Assembly (NCBI GenBank): GCA_029077775.1
Contig: JAQNCU010000002.1
Location: forward strand, 1-32,843
Reading direction: 5' to 3'
Source: Acidocella sp.
Lineage (GTDB): Bacteria; Pseudomonadota; Alphaproteobacteria; Acetobacterales; Acetobacteraceae
Length of the DNA stretch: 32,843 nt
Both the position numbers and the translations under genes were made by a program. Positions 9,910 to 19,200 of the stretch are shown here, piece by piece; position 1 is the stretch's first letter, and each line of letters begins with the position of its first letter. The notes under the pieces were generated by a model. It had not been told where the DNA came from. It saw nothing but the letters and a program-made list of their open reading frames with translations, and searched no databases.

Positions 9910-10680
9910 GTGAATATGATTTTAAACACGATGATAACCGGGGACGGCCCGCCCGTGGTTCTGCTGCACGGGTTGTTCGGGGCGGCGCGGAATTTGGCCG
10001 GGCTTTCGCGCGGGCTGTCAGCGCGGTTCCGGGTGGTCGCGATGGATTTGCGCAACCATGGCGAGAGCCCCCGCGCGGCTGGCATGGGGTTCGAGGTTAT
10101 GGCCGCTGATGTGGCGGAAACCATCGCAAGGTTGGGCATCACCCAGGCCATGGTGGCGGGGCATTCGCTGGGTGGCAAAACCGCGATGATGTTGGCCTTG
10201 ATGAATCCGGGGCTGGTTGCGCGCCTGGCGGTGCTGGATATCGCGCCGGTGAGCTATAACCATGGCTATGATAAATATGTTCAGGCGATGCAGGCGGTGG
10301 TGTTGAGCCCTGACCTGACCCGCGCGAAGGCCGATGAGATACTGGCACCTGTGGTGCGTGACGCAGCGATGCGGGCATTTTTGTTGAATAATCTGGTCCT
10401 GGGGCCGAACATGCGCTGGCGCGTGGGGCTGGATGAGATCGGCGCGGCGATGCCGGATTTGTTGGCCTGGCGAGACCCGCCCGCGGTGAGCCCGTATCGG
10501 GGGCCGACATTGTTCTTAGCCGGTGGTTTGTCGGATTACGTAACGCCTTATGCCGATGCGGCGATCTCAAGGTTGTTTGCTGATGTACGGCGCGTGACGG
10601 TTGAAGGGGCGAGCCATTGGCTGCATGCCGAGAAACCGGGTGAGGTGGTGGCCAGTCTAGAGGGGTTTTTCAGCGCATGA
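9910..10680 (+). CDS. Alpha/beta hydrolase (YbfF-like esterase)
   Basis: VVLLHGLFGAARN, MVAGHSLGGKTAM nucleophile elbow, ASHWLHAEKP catalytic His region. Confidence 0.92.
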   Translation: MNMILNTMITGDGPPVVLLHGLFGAARNLAGLSRGLSARFRVVAMDLRNHGESPRAAGMGFEVMAADVAETIARLGITQAMVAGHSLGGKTAMMLALMNPGLVARLAVLDIAPVSYNHGYDKYVQAMQAVVLSPDLTRAKADEILAPVVRDAAMRAFLLNNLVLGPNMRWRVGLDEIGAAMPDLLAWRDPPAVSPYRGPTLFLAGGLSDYVTPYADAAISRLFADVRRVTVEGASHWLHAEKPGEVVASLEGFFSA

Positions 10681-11789
10681 GCGAGCGTTTTGATGTGATC
10701 GTGATCGGTGCGGGGATTGTGGGCGCGAGCGTGGCGGCGGGCTTGGGGGCCACGCATAAGGTGGCGCTGGTGGAGGCCGAGGCGCAGGCCGGATACCACA
10801 CCACCGGGCGGTCCGCCGCGATATGGATCCGCAATTACGGGCCGCCGGATGTGCGGGTTTTAACCGGGTTGTCCTATGATTTTTTCCAAAACCCGCCAGC
10901 GGATATCGGCACGGCGGCCTTGGCGGTGGGCCGCCCGATTGTGTATCTGGCGCCACAGGCTGAATGCGGGGCGTTGGATGATCTGATCGGTCTGAAGCTC
11001 GGGATCGAGGAGATCGGGTTGGCTGAGGTCAAGGCCATGGTCCCGGCGTTGATCGAGGGTTACGCGGTACGTGCGGCGTTGGAGCCCGATTCGTTCGATA
11101 TGGATGTGGCGGCGCTGCACCAGTTTTATCTTCGCCGGGCGCGGGCGGCGGGTGGCGCGCTGATGCTGCGCAGCCGGGCAGGCAAGATTGCGCGGCAGAA
11201 CGGATTATGGGCGGTGGAGATTACGAGTGGCACCATTGTGACGGCACCCGTGGTGGTGAACGCGGCGGGGGCCTGGGGCGATGAGGTGGCGCAGATCGCC
11301 GGGTTAGCCCCGATCGGGCTGGTGCCGTGCCGCCGGACGGCGGCGATCATCGACCCGGGGCCGTATGACGTGGCGAACTGGCCGATGGTGCAATCAGCCG
11401 CGCATGAATGGTATGTGCGCGCCGAGGCCCGGACCAAGCTGATGGTCACACCCTGCGACGAGACGCCGATGCACGCCCATGATGTGCAGCCCGATGAGCT
11501 TGATGTGGCGATCGGGATCGACCGGATGCAGCAGGCTTTGGATATAAAGGTGACGCGGGTCGAGCATTCCTGGGCCGGCTTGCGCAATTTCGCGCCGGAC
11601 AGGAGTTTGGCGTTTGGCTGGGACAACGCCGTGCCAGGGTTTTTCTGGTGCGTGGGCCAGGGCGGGTACGGGATACAGACGGCCCCGGCGGCGGGCGCGC
11701 TGGTGAGTGCGATGATTATGGGCATGGACCCGGGGCCTGCCGGGGCGATACTACCGCAGATCGACCCCATGCGGTTTCGGGCAGGGTAA
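10677..11789 (+). CDS. FAD-dependent oxidoreductase (DAO family)
   Basis: VIVIGAGIVGASVAAGL dinucleotide-binding fold, GYHTTGRSAA, C-terminal GQGGYGIQTAPAAG. ATGA overlap with upstream gene. Confidence 0.92.
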   Translation: MSERFDVIVIGAGIVGASVAAGLGATHKVALVEAEAQAGYHTTGRSAAIWIRNYGPPDVRVLTGLSYDFFQNPPADIGTAALAVGRPIVYLAPQAECGALDDLIGLKLGIEEIGLAEVKAMVPALIEGYAVRAALEPDSFDMDVAALHQFYLRRARAAGGALMLRSRAGKIARQNGLWAVEITSGTIVTAPVVVNAAGAWGDEVAQIAGLAPIGLVPCRRTAAIIDPGPYDVANWPMVQSAAHEWYVRAEARTKLMVTPCDETPMHAHDVQPDELDVAIGIDRMQQALDIKVTRVEHSWAGLRNFAPDRSLAFGWDNAVPGFFWCVGQGGYGIQTAPAAGALVSAMIMGMDPGPAGAILPQIDPMRFRAG

Positions 11790-11827
11790 TACCAGGCTCT
11801 GTTGCAGGACACAGCGTGGCGCACCTA

Positions 11828-12505
11828 ATGAGGTGCATGAAATCATTTCGTCTCATCCGTATTTTGCGTGCGCGGCCCTTGTTCTCGGCGGGTTACGCCA
11901 TGGGGGTGATAAGCTTCCTTGCCCTCTCGGCGGTACATTCGGTGGCCGTCCGCGCGGTGCTGGCCTGGGATATCGGCAGTTTCATATTCGTGATGCTGAC
12001 CGCGATATCTTTTTTGCGCACGCTGGACCGGGACATCAGCGCCGATGCCAAAAGCCACCGCGAGGGCGAATGGACGGTGTTTTCACTTACGCTGGTGGGC
12101 GCGGTGATGAGCCTGGCGGCGATTATTTTGTTCTCGCACAGCGCACCCACAACCAACCACAAGAACCATGCCGGGTTCTATCTGGGCTTCGTGATCGCGA
12201 CGCTCGCACTCTCCTGGCTCACCACGAATGTGACGTTTGCATATCGCTATGCGCATGAATATTATTCGTTCGATCTGGGGCGCGATGAGCCGGATGGCGG
12301 CATTGAGTTTCCGCGCGATGATAAGCCCGATTATCTGGATTTTATCTATTTTTCGTTCGTGCTGGGCATGACGTTTCAGGTCTCGGACTGCAACGTGACC
12401 TCGAAAAAACTGCGCCGTCTGGCGACCTTGCAGGGGGTGATCGGGTTTTTGTTCAACACCGTTATTCTGGCGCTGTCGGTGAACATCGCCGCGTCGCTGT
12501 TATAA
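11828..12505 (+). CDS. DUF1345 family membrane protein
   Basis: Four or more hydrophobic helices; VTFAYRYAHEYYSF and LDFIYFSFVLGMTFQVSDCNVTSKKLRRLATLQGVIGFLFNTVILALSVN match the DUF1345 pattern as I recall it. Confidence 0.8.
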   Translation: MRCMKSFRLIRILRARPLFSAGYAMGVISFLALSAVHSVAVRAVLAWDIGSFIFVMLTAISFLRTLDRDISADAKSHREGEWTVFSLTLVGAVMSLAAIILFSHSAPTTNHKNHAGFYLGFVIATLALSWLTTNVTFAYRYAHEYYSFDLGRDEPDGGIEFPRDDKPDYLDFIYFSFVLGMTFQVSDCNVTSKKLRRLATLQGVIGFLFNTVILALSVNIAASLL

Positions 12506-12513
12506 GCAACAGT

Positions 12514-13221
12514 TTACCCGTGGGCCACGCCGGCCAGGGCCTCCATGCGCTCCTTATCGGCGGCCAGGGCGGCGGCGGGGCCTTCATGCACCACCTCACC
12601 GTCGCTCAGCACATAGGCGCGGTCGGCGAGTTGCAGTGCGAGGAAGGCGTTTTGTTCCACCAGCAGGACAGCGATGCCCTCATGCTTCATTTTACCGACC
12701 GTGCGCATCACCTCCTGCACGATGACCGGGGCGAGGCCCTGGCTCGGTTCGTCGAGGATCAGGAATCTCGGGTTCAACAATAATGCCCGCCCGATGGCGA
12801 GCATTTCCTGCTCACCGCCCGAGAGCTTGCCCGCTTTCGATGTGCGCCGTTCATCAAGGCGTGGGAACAGCGTGTAGACATCCGGGATCTGCCAGCGGCC
12901 CTTGGTGACCGGCGGGACCAGCAGGTTTTCATGCACCGAGAGATGGCCGAAGATTTTCCGGCCCTCAGGCACGTAGCCCACGCCGGCATTGGCGATTTTA
13001 TAGGATGACCATTTGGTGGTTTTTTGCCCGAACAGGAAAATATCACCCTCCCGCGCCGGGGTGAGACCCATGATGGAGCGCATGGTGGTGGTTTTGCCCG
13101 CCCCGTTGCGCCCGAGCAGGGCGACCAGCTCGCCCTCGCGCACTTCGAGGTTCACGCCGTGCAGGATATGGCTTTTGCCATAATAGGTGTGGATTTGTTC
13201 GGTGCGCAGAACCGGGGTCAT
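12514..13221 (-). CDS. livF: Branched-chain amino acid-type ABC transporter ATP-binding protein
   Basis: LLGRNGAGKTTTMRSIMGL Walker A, LSGGEQEMLAIGRALL signature, LILDEPSQGLAP. Confidence 0.95.
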   Translation of the reverse strand: MTPVLRTEQIHTYYGKSHILHGVNLEVREGELVALLGRNGAGKTTTMRSIMGLTPAREGDIFLFGQKTTKWSSYKIANAGVGYVPEGRKIFGHLSVHENLLVPPVTKGRWQIPDVYTLFPRLDERRTSKAGKLSGGEQEMLAIGRALLLNPRFLILDEPSQGLAPVIVQEVMRTVGKMKHEGIAVLLVEQNAFLALQLADRAYVLSDGEVVHEGPAAALAADKERMEALAGVAHG

Positions 13222-13967
13222 GCCGCGGCTCCGAGATAGGCTGATTGTACGCGCGGGTTGGCGGCGATCTCGGCGGCGTTGCCCTCGGCCAGCATGGCGC
13301 CGTTATCGAGCACGGTGATCCGGTCGGCGACACCAAAGACGATGCTCATATCATGTTCGATGAACAGCATGGTGATTTTTTGCTCTTTGTTCAGCGCGCG
13401 GATCAGCCCGGTCATGTGGTTGGTTTCCTCATCGCCCATGCCGGCGGTGGGTTCGTCGAGCAGTAACAGACGGGGCTGGCGTGACAGCGCGATGCCGACC
13501 TCGACCACGCGCTGGTCGCCATGGCTCATCTCGCCCGCCACGCGGTCGGCCTTGTTGGTGATTTTTACGATGTCCATGAGTTCATCGACACGGTCGTTTA
13601 TTTTCGCGCGCGAAGCCCGGCTGATCCAGGGGCGGATGTTCAGGCCCATGGCGGTTTCCACCGCGACGCGGAGATTTTCATACACCGTGAGGTCGAGGAA
13701 GACCTCGGTGATCTGGAAGGTGCGGATGATGCCGCGTTTGACCAAGGCAGCGGGGTTGACGGCGGTGATCGGGGCATCCTCGAAGATGATACGCCCGTCG
13801 CTGGGTGGGAAAAACCCGCTGATCAGGTTGAACAAAGTGGTTTTACCCGCCCCGTTGGGGCCGATGATGGCGCGCAGCTCTCCGGGTTCGACGCTGAGCG
13901 AGATGTCGTTCAGCGCGGTGACAGCGCCGAAGCGGCGCGAGATGTTTTCAAGCGTAAGCAGGCTCAT
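13218..13967 (-). CDS. livG: Branched-chain amino acid-type ABC transporter ATP-binding protein
   Basis: IIGPNGAGKTTLFNLISGF, MSHGDQRVVEVGIAL, LLLDEPTAGMG. Confidence 0.95.
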   Translation of the reverse strand: MSLLTLENISRRFGAVTALNDISLSVEPGELRAIIGPNGAGKTTLFNLISGFFPPSDGRIIFEDAPITAVNPAALVKRGIIRTFQITEVFLDLTVYENLRVAVETAMGLNIRPWISRASRAKINDRVDELMDIVKITNKADRVAGEMSHGDQRVVEVGIALSRQPRLLLLDEPTAGMGDEETNHMTGLIRALNKEQKITMLFIEHDMSIVFGVADRITVLDNGAMLAEGNAAEIAANPRVQSAYLGAAA

Positions 13968-14899
13968 GACCGGCTCCTCCGGCGGAAAAAGCCCAGCACG
14001 CCGAGCGGGAAGAACATTACCGAGAGAACAAACACCAGGCCGATGACGGTCATCCAGTTCTGGGTGATGGCGCTGACGTAGTTTTGCACGAGCACGAAAA
14101 TGGCGGCGCCGACCAGCGGGCCCCAGAAATTGCGCATGCCGCCCAGCACCACGATGATGAGGAAATTGCCCGAAAGCGTGTAGCGCAGATCATCGGGCGA
14201 GGCGAAATTATCGAGCAGGGCGTTCAGCCCGCCCGCCAGCGCGCAGACCACGCCCGAGATGGCGAATGAGAGCGCGATGTAACGCTCCACCCTGATGCCG
14301 AGAAAGGTGAGGCGCTTCTGGTTCTCGCGGATGGCGACGAAAGTGTGGCCGAGGGGGGAGTGCAGGATGGTCCAGAGCAGCAACGCGCCGAGGCCAAAGA
14401 ACAGCAACACCATGTAATAAAACACGGTGCCCGAGAGGGTGACGCCCAGGATCGGCTGGCGGGTGAAGCCTGTGAGACCGTCCTCGCCGCCGGTGAAGGA
14501 GTTCCAGCGGACGGCGATGAAATAGAACATCTGGCCGATGGCGATGGTGATCATCGAGAAATAGATGCCGCGCCTGCGCACCGCGATGGGGGCGAGGATG
14601 AGGGCCGCCAGCCCGCCAGTGAGCGTGCCGACCGCCAAAGCGAGCAAAGTGTTGCCGGTGACATAATCCAGCATCAGCCCCGTGCCATAGGCGCCGAGGC
14701 CGAAATACGCGGCGTGGCCGAAGGATAAGCCACCCGTAAAGCCCAGGAGGAGATTAAGGCCCATGGCGGCGAGCGCATAGATCAGCACGCGGGAGGCGAG
14801 GTCTGTGTAGCCGCCGACATAGCCGACCCATAATGGTACGGTGAGCAGCAATAGGGCGGTGATGCCCTGGACGAGCTTTTCACGCAAAGCGGGGCTCAT
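13964..14899 (-). CDS. livM: Branched-chain amino acid-type ABC transporter permease
   Basis: LivM-like: LLGFTGGLSFGHAAYFGLGAYG, LTFLGIRVERYIALSFAISG; overlaps livG. Confidence 0.95.
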   Translation of the reverse strand: MSPALREKLVQGITALLLLTVPLWVGYVGGYTDLASRVLIYALAAMGLNLLLGFTGGLSFGHAAYFGLGAYGTGLMLDYVTGNTLLALAVGTLTGGLAALILAPIAVRRRGIYFSMITIAIGQMFYFIAVRWNSFTGGEDGLTGFTRQPILGVTLSGTVFYYMVLLFFGLGALLLWTILHSPLGHTFVAIRENQKRLTFLGIRVERYIALSFAISGVVCALAGGLNALLDNFASPDDLRYTLSGNFLIIVVLGGMRNFWGPLVGAAIFVLVQNYVSAITQNWMTVIGLVFVLSVMFFPLGVLGFFRRRSRS

Positions 14900-15765
14900 T
14901 CGAACAATCCCTCCTGGCCGAACAGGCCACGTGGGCGGATGATCAGCGTAAGGCCCATGATCAGGTAGATCACCACCTCGCTTGCGGCGGGAAAAAACGC
15001 GGTGGTGACGCCCGAGGCGATGCCGATGATCAGCCCACCCACCAGCGAGCCGAACAGGCTGCCGACGCCGCCGACGACGATGGCAACGAAGCTCGGCATG
15101 ATGAGCTGGTCGCCCATCGTGGGGGTAAGCCCGAGCTGCCCGGCGGCGAGGATGCCAGCCAGCCCCGCGAACATGATGCCGAGGACGAAATTGGCCGAGC
15201 GCAGCAGATAGATATTCACACCCAATGCGGCGATGGTTTCAAGATCGGCGTTGCCCGCGCGGATGCGCACGCCAAGCCGGGTGAAGCGCAATGTGGCGAA
15301 CAGCGCGCCGGTGGAGATGACCGCCAGGGCGACGACCAGAAGCCGGTAGCCTGTGACGAAAAAATAGGTATTGCTGACAGGCTGGTTAAGGAAATCAGGG
15401 ATCGCGAGCGGCAAGCCCTGGGCCCCCCAGATGGTGCGCAGCAGGTCTTGCATGATGAGTGCCAGGCCGAAGGTGGCGAGCAGGGAATAGAGTGGGTCGC
15501 GCAGATACAGGCGGCGGATGATGAGTTGCTCGACGATATAGCCGATGGCCCCCGCGAGGATGGGGCCGAGCACCAAGGCGCCCCAGAAGCCCGTGTAGGG
15601 CACCAAGGTGAAGGCGAAATACCCGGCCAGCGCCATGAAGGTGCCATGCGCGAAATTGATCACGCCGTTGAGCCCGAGGATCAAGGACAGGCCGATCGCC
15701 ATGAGCGCATAGAACGAACCCTGGATCAGCCCATTAAATGCGTTGAATACGATGTCGAGGAGCAA
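14896..15765 (-). CDS. livH: Branched-chain amino acid-type ABC transporter permease
   Basis: LivH-like: LNGVINFAHGTFMALAGYFAF, IVVGGVGSLFGSLVGG; overlaps livM. Confidence 0.95.
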   Translation of the reverse strand: MLLDIVFNAFNGLIQGSFYALMAIGLSLILGLNGVINFAHGTFMALAGYFAFTLVPYTGFWGALVLGPILAGAIGYIVEQLIIRRLYLRDPLYSLLATFGLALIMQDLLRTIWGAQGLPLAIPDFLNQPVSNTYFFVTGYRLLVVALAVISTGALFATLRFTRLGVRIRAGNADLETIAALGVNIYLLRSANFVLGIMFAGLAGILAAGQLGLTPTMGDQLIMPSFVAIVVGGVGSLFGSLVGGLIIGIASGVTTAFFPAASEVVIYLIMGLTLIIRPRGLFGQEGLFE

Positions 15766-15794
15766 TCCGGCCTCCGGCTGGTGTGAAATTTATG

Positions 15795-15830
15795 AAAACG
15801 CTCCCGGACCGCGTGGCGGACCCGGGAGCG
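15795..15830 (-). terminator. Hairpin + T-run between binding-protein and permease genes (probable attenuator)
   Basis: Minus strand CGCTCCCGG...CCGGGAGCG stem followed by TTTT, lying after the binding-protein stop (15848) and before livH. Confidence 0.75.
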
Positions 15831-15847
15831 CAGAGGCGGTGGTCTGC

Positions 15848-17119
15848 TCAGGCCGGATAGGAAATGGTGCAGCCGGTCTGATCGGCCGGTAACGCGAGGG
15901 TGGCACCGGGCACGTAATTGAACACATTGAACATGTGCGGGTAGGTGCCATGCTGGTTGACCGAGCCCGGGAACATGCCCAGCAGAAGCTGATGGTCCTC
16001 AGCGCGGAACATCGGTGCGCTGGGTTGCAGCGCAATCTCGGGCGGTAATACGAGCCCTTCGAGCGCCTTGGCGACGGCGGGGGCGCCTGTGCTGCCCGCC
16101 TTGGCGCAAGCCAGGGCCAAGGCGTGGACCGAGACATAACCGAACCAGCTTCGGGCCGAGGGGTAGAGGCCGGGGTAGAGTTTTTTGTAGCGGGCCACGA
16201 ATTCCGCGACATGCGGCACGCCGGGCTGGTTCCAGTACCATTCAAACGTCCAGGTGCCATAGCGCGCGGCTTCCGGCAGGGCGGCGATCTGTTCCAGCTC
16301 AAACAGGGCACCGGCGACATGGACGGTTTTGTTGATGCCGAACTGGGTGATCTGCTTCATCGCGTTGATCTGGTCGTCGCCCGCCAGCAACAGACAGAGC
16401 ACATCCGGGGCGGCGGCTTTCACCTGGATCAGATATGACGAGAAATCCGTTGTGCCGACGGGCACCAGCGCGCCGCCGGCGATGGTGCCGCCATAGCCTG
16501 TGACCTGCTTGGTGTAATCGGCCTGCTCAGAATGGCCGAAAGCATAGTCGGTCGTGAGGAAATACCATTTTTTGCCAAATTTGTCATAGAGGGTCTTGCT
16601 GTCGCCGCCGGTCAGCATCCAGGTGGTGGAGCAGACCCGGAAGGTGGCCCAGTTACAGGCCGAGCCCGTGAGGCTGTCCACATGCCCGCCAGAGCAGACG
16701 AAAACGCGGTTATGGTCCATGGCGAATTTGGCGACGGCGAGCGAGACCGCCGAGTTGGTGGTGCCAATGAAGAAATCGACGTTATCCTGGTCGAGCAGGC
16801 GCGAGGCTTTGTCCAGCCCGGTGGCGGGCAGGCCGGCATCGTCCTCGACCAGCAGATCGACCTTACGGCCGAGGATGCCGCCCTTGGCGTTCAGTTCCAT
16901 GGTGGCCATTTTGGAACCCTTTATGGCGCTGTCACCGAGCACCGCGAAATTGCCGGTGGTGGAGTCGATGTGGCCGATTTTGATGGGGCCGGTGCTTTGT
17001 GCCATGGCCGCCATGGGCGCGGCGCTGAGCCCGGCGCCAATTCCGGCACCGATGGCGGCCCCGGATTTGAGCAGGCCGCGGCGGCCGACCTTGCCGGTTT
17101 TGGATGATTGGTCTGTCAT
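15848..17119 (-). CDS. ABC transporter substrate-binding protein (Tat-type signal)
   Basis: VGRRGLLKSGAAIGAG twin-arginine leader; periplasmic-binding motifs PIKIGHIDSTTGNFAVLGDSAIKG, NAKGGILGRKVDLLVEDDAG. Confidence 0.93.
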   Translation of the reverse strand: MTDQSSKTGKVGRRGLLKSGAAIGAGIGAGLSAAPMAAMAQSTGPIKIGHIDSTTGNFAVLGDSAIKGSKMATMELNAKGGILGRKVDLLVEDDAGLPATGLDKASRLLDQDNVDFFIGTTNSAVSLAVAKFAMDHNRVFVCSGGHVDSLTGSACNWATFRVCSTTWMLTGGDSKTLYDKFGKKWYFLTTDYAFGHSEQADYTKQVTGYGGTIAGGALVPVGTTDFSSYLIQVKAAAPDVLCLLLAGDDQINAMKQITQFGINKTVHVAGALFELEQIAALPEAARYGTWTFEWYWNQPGVPHVAEFVARYKKLYPGLYPSARSWFGYVSVHALALACAKAGSTGAPAVAKALEGLVLPPEIALQPSAPMFRAEDHQLLLGMFPGSVNQHGTYPHMFNVFNYVPGATLALPADQTGCTISYPA

Positions 17120-17354
17120 TTGATCATTTCCCCCAGTTATTGTTGCGGACCGCTGAACCGTGCCGGAATGAGACAAAGCGAGCCGGAGGCGCAGATCATT
17201 CGCGGCGCCAGGTCACGCGTAGCGAATTTTTATTTATCAGCCGGGCAGCACTTGGACGTTCCGGGCGATGTCCCCGCCCTTGTCATGGTGTGTTAAACGC
17301 ACAGGCCATTATGTCAATGCCAAGGCGGGATTTTCATGAAAGGCCGGGAGATTG

Positions 17355-18107
17355 TCAGCCAGGTTCGCCGGGGATGGGGGTGATTTTCTGGGCGGCGATG
17401 AGCGCGCTTGCCTGGGCAATGGCGGCATCGAGGGCGGTGATGTCGGTGCCTTTGGCGACGATGGCGACACCGCCCTCGGCCCCGCGCCGGAATGGGTAGC
17501 TGCCGAGGTCGATGCCGGAGAAACTGTCCTGAATGGCGGAGAGCCCGGCGGCGATGCTGCCCTCCATCACGCCGATGCCGTGCACCGTGCGCATGATGAT
17601 GGGCGTGCCCTGTGGCAGGCTGGGCTCCAGCGCCATGAACATCGCCTGCATGATCCGGGGCACACCGGCCATGACATGGACATTGCCGATGGAGAAACCA
17701 GGAGCGAGCGAGATGGCGTTTTCAATCGGCACCGCGCCGCGCGGCATGGTGGCCATGCGCTGGCGCGCGGTGTTGAACGCCTCGGCCCCCATGCGGGCTT
17801 GCATGAGGTCGAAAGTGGGTTGGTGAATTTCCCAAGGCATGCCAAACGCCGCCGCGATGCATTCGCTGGTGATATCGTCATGGGTGGGGCCGATGCCGCC
17901 GGTGGTGAAAACCAGGTCGAAGGCCGCCCGCAATTCGTTCACGGTGGCGATGATGCGCGCCGGGATATCCGGGATCACCCGGATTTCAGCGAGGTTGAGC
18001 CCGCGTTCCGCCGCGCGGCGGGCGATGAACTGGATATTGGCGTCCTGGGTTCGCCCGGAGAGGATTTCATTGCCGATGATGATGATCGCGCAGGTTGGGT
18101 TGCTCAC
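17355..18107 (-). CDS. CinA-like / MoaB-type molybdopterin-binding domain protein
   Basis: IIIGNEILSGRTQDANIQFIARRAAERGLNLAEIRVIPD and FTTGGIGPTHDDIT, typical of CinA N-terminal domains. Confidence 0.9.
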   Translation of the reverse strand: MSNPTCAIIIIGNEILSGRTQDANIQFIARRAAERGLNLAEIRVIPDIPARIIATVNELRAAFDLVFTTGGIGPTHDDITSECIAAAFGMPWEIHQPTFDLMQARMGAEAFNTARQRMATMPRGAVPIENAISLAPGFSIGNVHVMAGVPRIMQAMFMALEPSLPQGTPIIMRTVHGIGVMEGSIAAGLSAIQDSFSGIDLGSYPFRRGAEGGVAIVAKGTDITALDAAIAQASALIAAQKITPIPGEPG

Positions 18108-19129
18108 AGGAAATCTCTCAGCATGGGGATCAGCGGCCGGTCAGCCGGGGGCATAGGGTATTCGATAAGCCGCGTGGGCGCCACCCAGGCGAGCGCCTGG
18201 CCTTCACGCCCGGCGGGTGTGCCGCGCCAGCGGCGGCAGAGGAACACGGGCATCAACAGATGGAATTTCTCGTAAGGGTGCGATGCGAACACGAACGGGG
18301 CGAGGTCGGCGGCGTTGACCTCGATGCCTAGTTCCTCGGCGAGCTCGCGCACCAAAGCGGCTTCCGGGGTTTCGCCCGGTTCCATCTTGCCACCCGGAAA
18401 CTCCCACAACCCGGCCATTTTTTTACCCTCCGGGCGGCGGGCGAGAAGGATGTGGCCTTCGGTGTCGATCAGCGCCACGGCGGCGACCAGGGTGACCGGC
18501 AGCGTGGCTGGTGTGGCCTGGGTGGGCGATTGCGTGTCCCGGGGCAGGGTGAAAAAATCCACGGGAAGTTTTTGCCCGGGGCGGCACAGAAAGACCTGCG
18601 CGCCACGGCCCGCGCGGGTGAAGCCGATGCGGCGCAGCAAGGCCGCCGAGATGTCGTTATCGGCGGCGACGGTGGCGGTGAGCCGGGCAACCGGCAGCGC
18701 CGCGAAGGCCCATTCAATGAGGCGGCGCGCGGCTTCCAGCCCGTAACCTTGGCCCCAATGCGCGCGGCCCAGCCAATAGCCCAGTTCGGCCTGGGTGCCC
18801 CCGGCGGCCAGACGCAGACCGGCGCAGCCGAGCAAGGTGCCAGTTGCGGTGTCGAGCACGGCGAATTGTGTGGCGCGGCCCGCGAGATGGTCGGCGGCGG
18901 CGGCCTCGATCCAGGCGGCAGCGAGGTCCGCGGCGTAGGGAAAGGGGGCATCAGGCAGGCGGCGGCAGATGTCCCAGTCGTTGATCAGGCGGTGGAAGGC
19001 AAGCGTGTCGGCGGCCAGCAAGGGCCGCAGCGTGAGCCGCGTGGTTTGCAGCCGCAATGTTGGGGCATCCGGGGTGGGCAAACCGGGCGGGTGGGACTCG
19101 AAGAGATCGGGCATAATGGTATTCGGCAT
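18104..19129 (-). CDS. GNAT acetyltransferase - Nudix (MutT-type) fusion protein
   Basis: N-terminal RimJ-type GNAT (LRLQTTRLTLRPL..., ELGYWLGRAHWGQGYGLEAARRLIEWAF). C-terminal Nudix box GGKMEPGETPEAALVRELAEELGIEV in one uninterrupted frame. Confidence 0.9.
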   Translation of the reverse strand: MPNTIMPDLFESHPPGLPTPDAPTLRLQTTRLTLRPLLAADTLAFHRLINDWDICRRLPDAPFPYAADLAAAWIEAAAADHLAGRATQFAVLDTATGTLLGCAGLRLAAGGTQAELGYWLGRAHWGQGYGLEAARRLIEWAFAALPVARLTATVAADNDISAALLRRIGFTRAGRGAQVFLCRPGQKLPVDFFTLPRDTQSPTQATPATLPVTLVAAVALIDTEGHILLARRPEGKKMAGLWEFPGGKMEPGETPEAALVRELAEELGIEVNAADLAPFVFASHPYEKFHLLMPVFLCRRWRGTPAGREGQALAWVAPTRLIEYPMPPADRPLIPMLRDFL

Positions 19130-19200
19130 AGGGCCTGGTTCAGGCCGGGTAAATTGCTTTTATGCGGCATGGTTGATCTTACGCGCCGGAGACGGCAACC

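Noticed and set aside
17352-18275. 307-aa plus-strand ORF antisense to the CinA-like gene
   Set aside because: The CinA-like protein on the minus strand has clear motifs; this frame does not.
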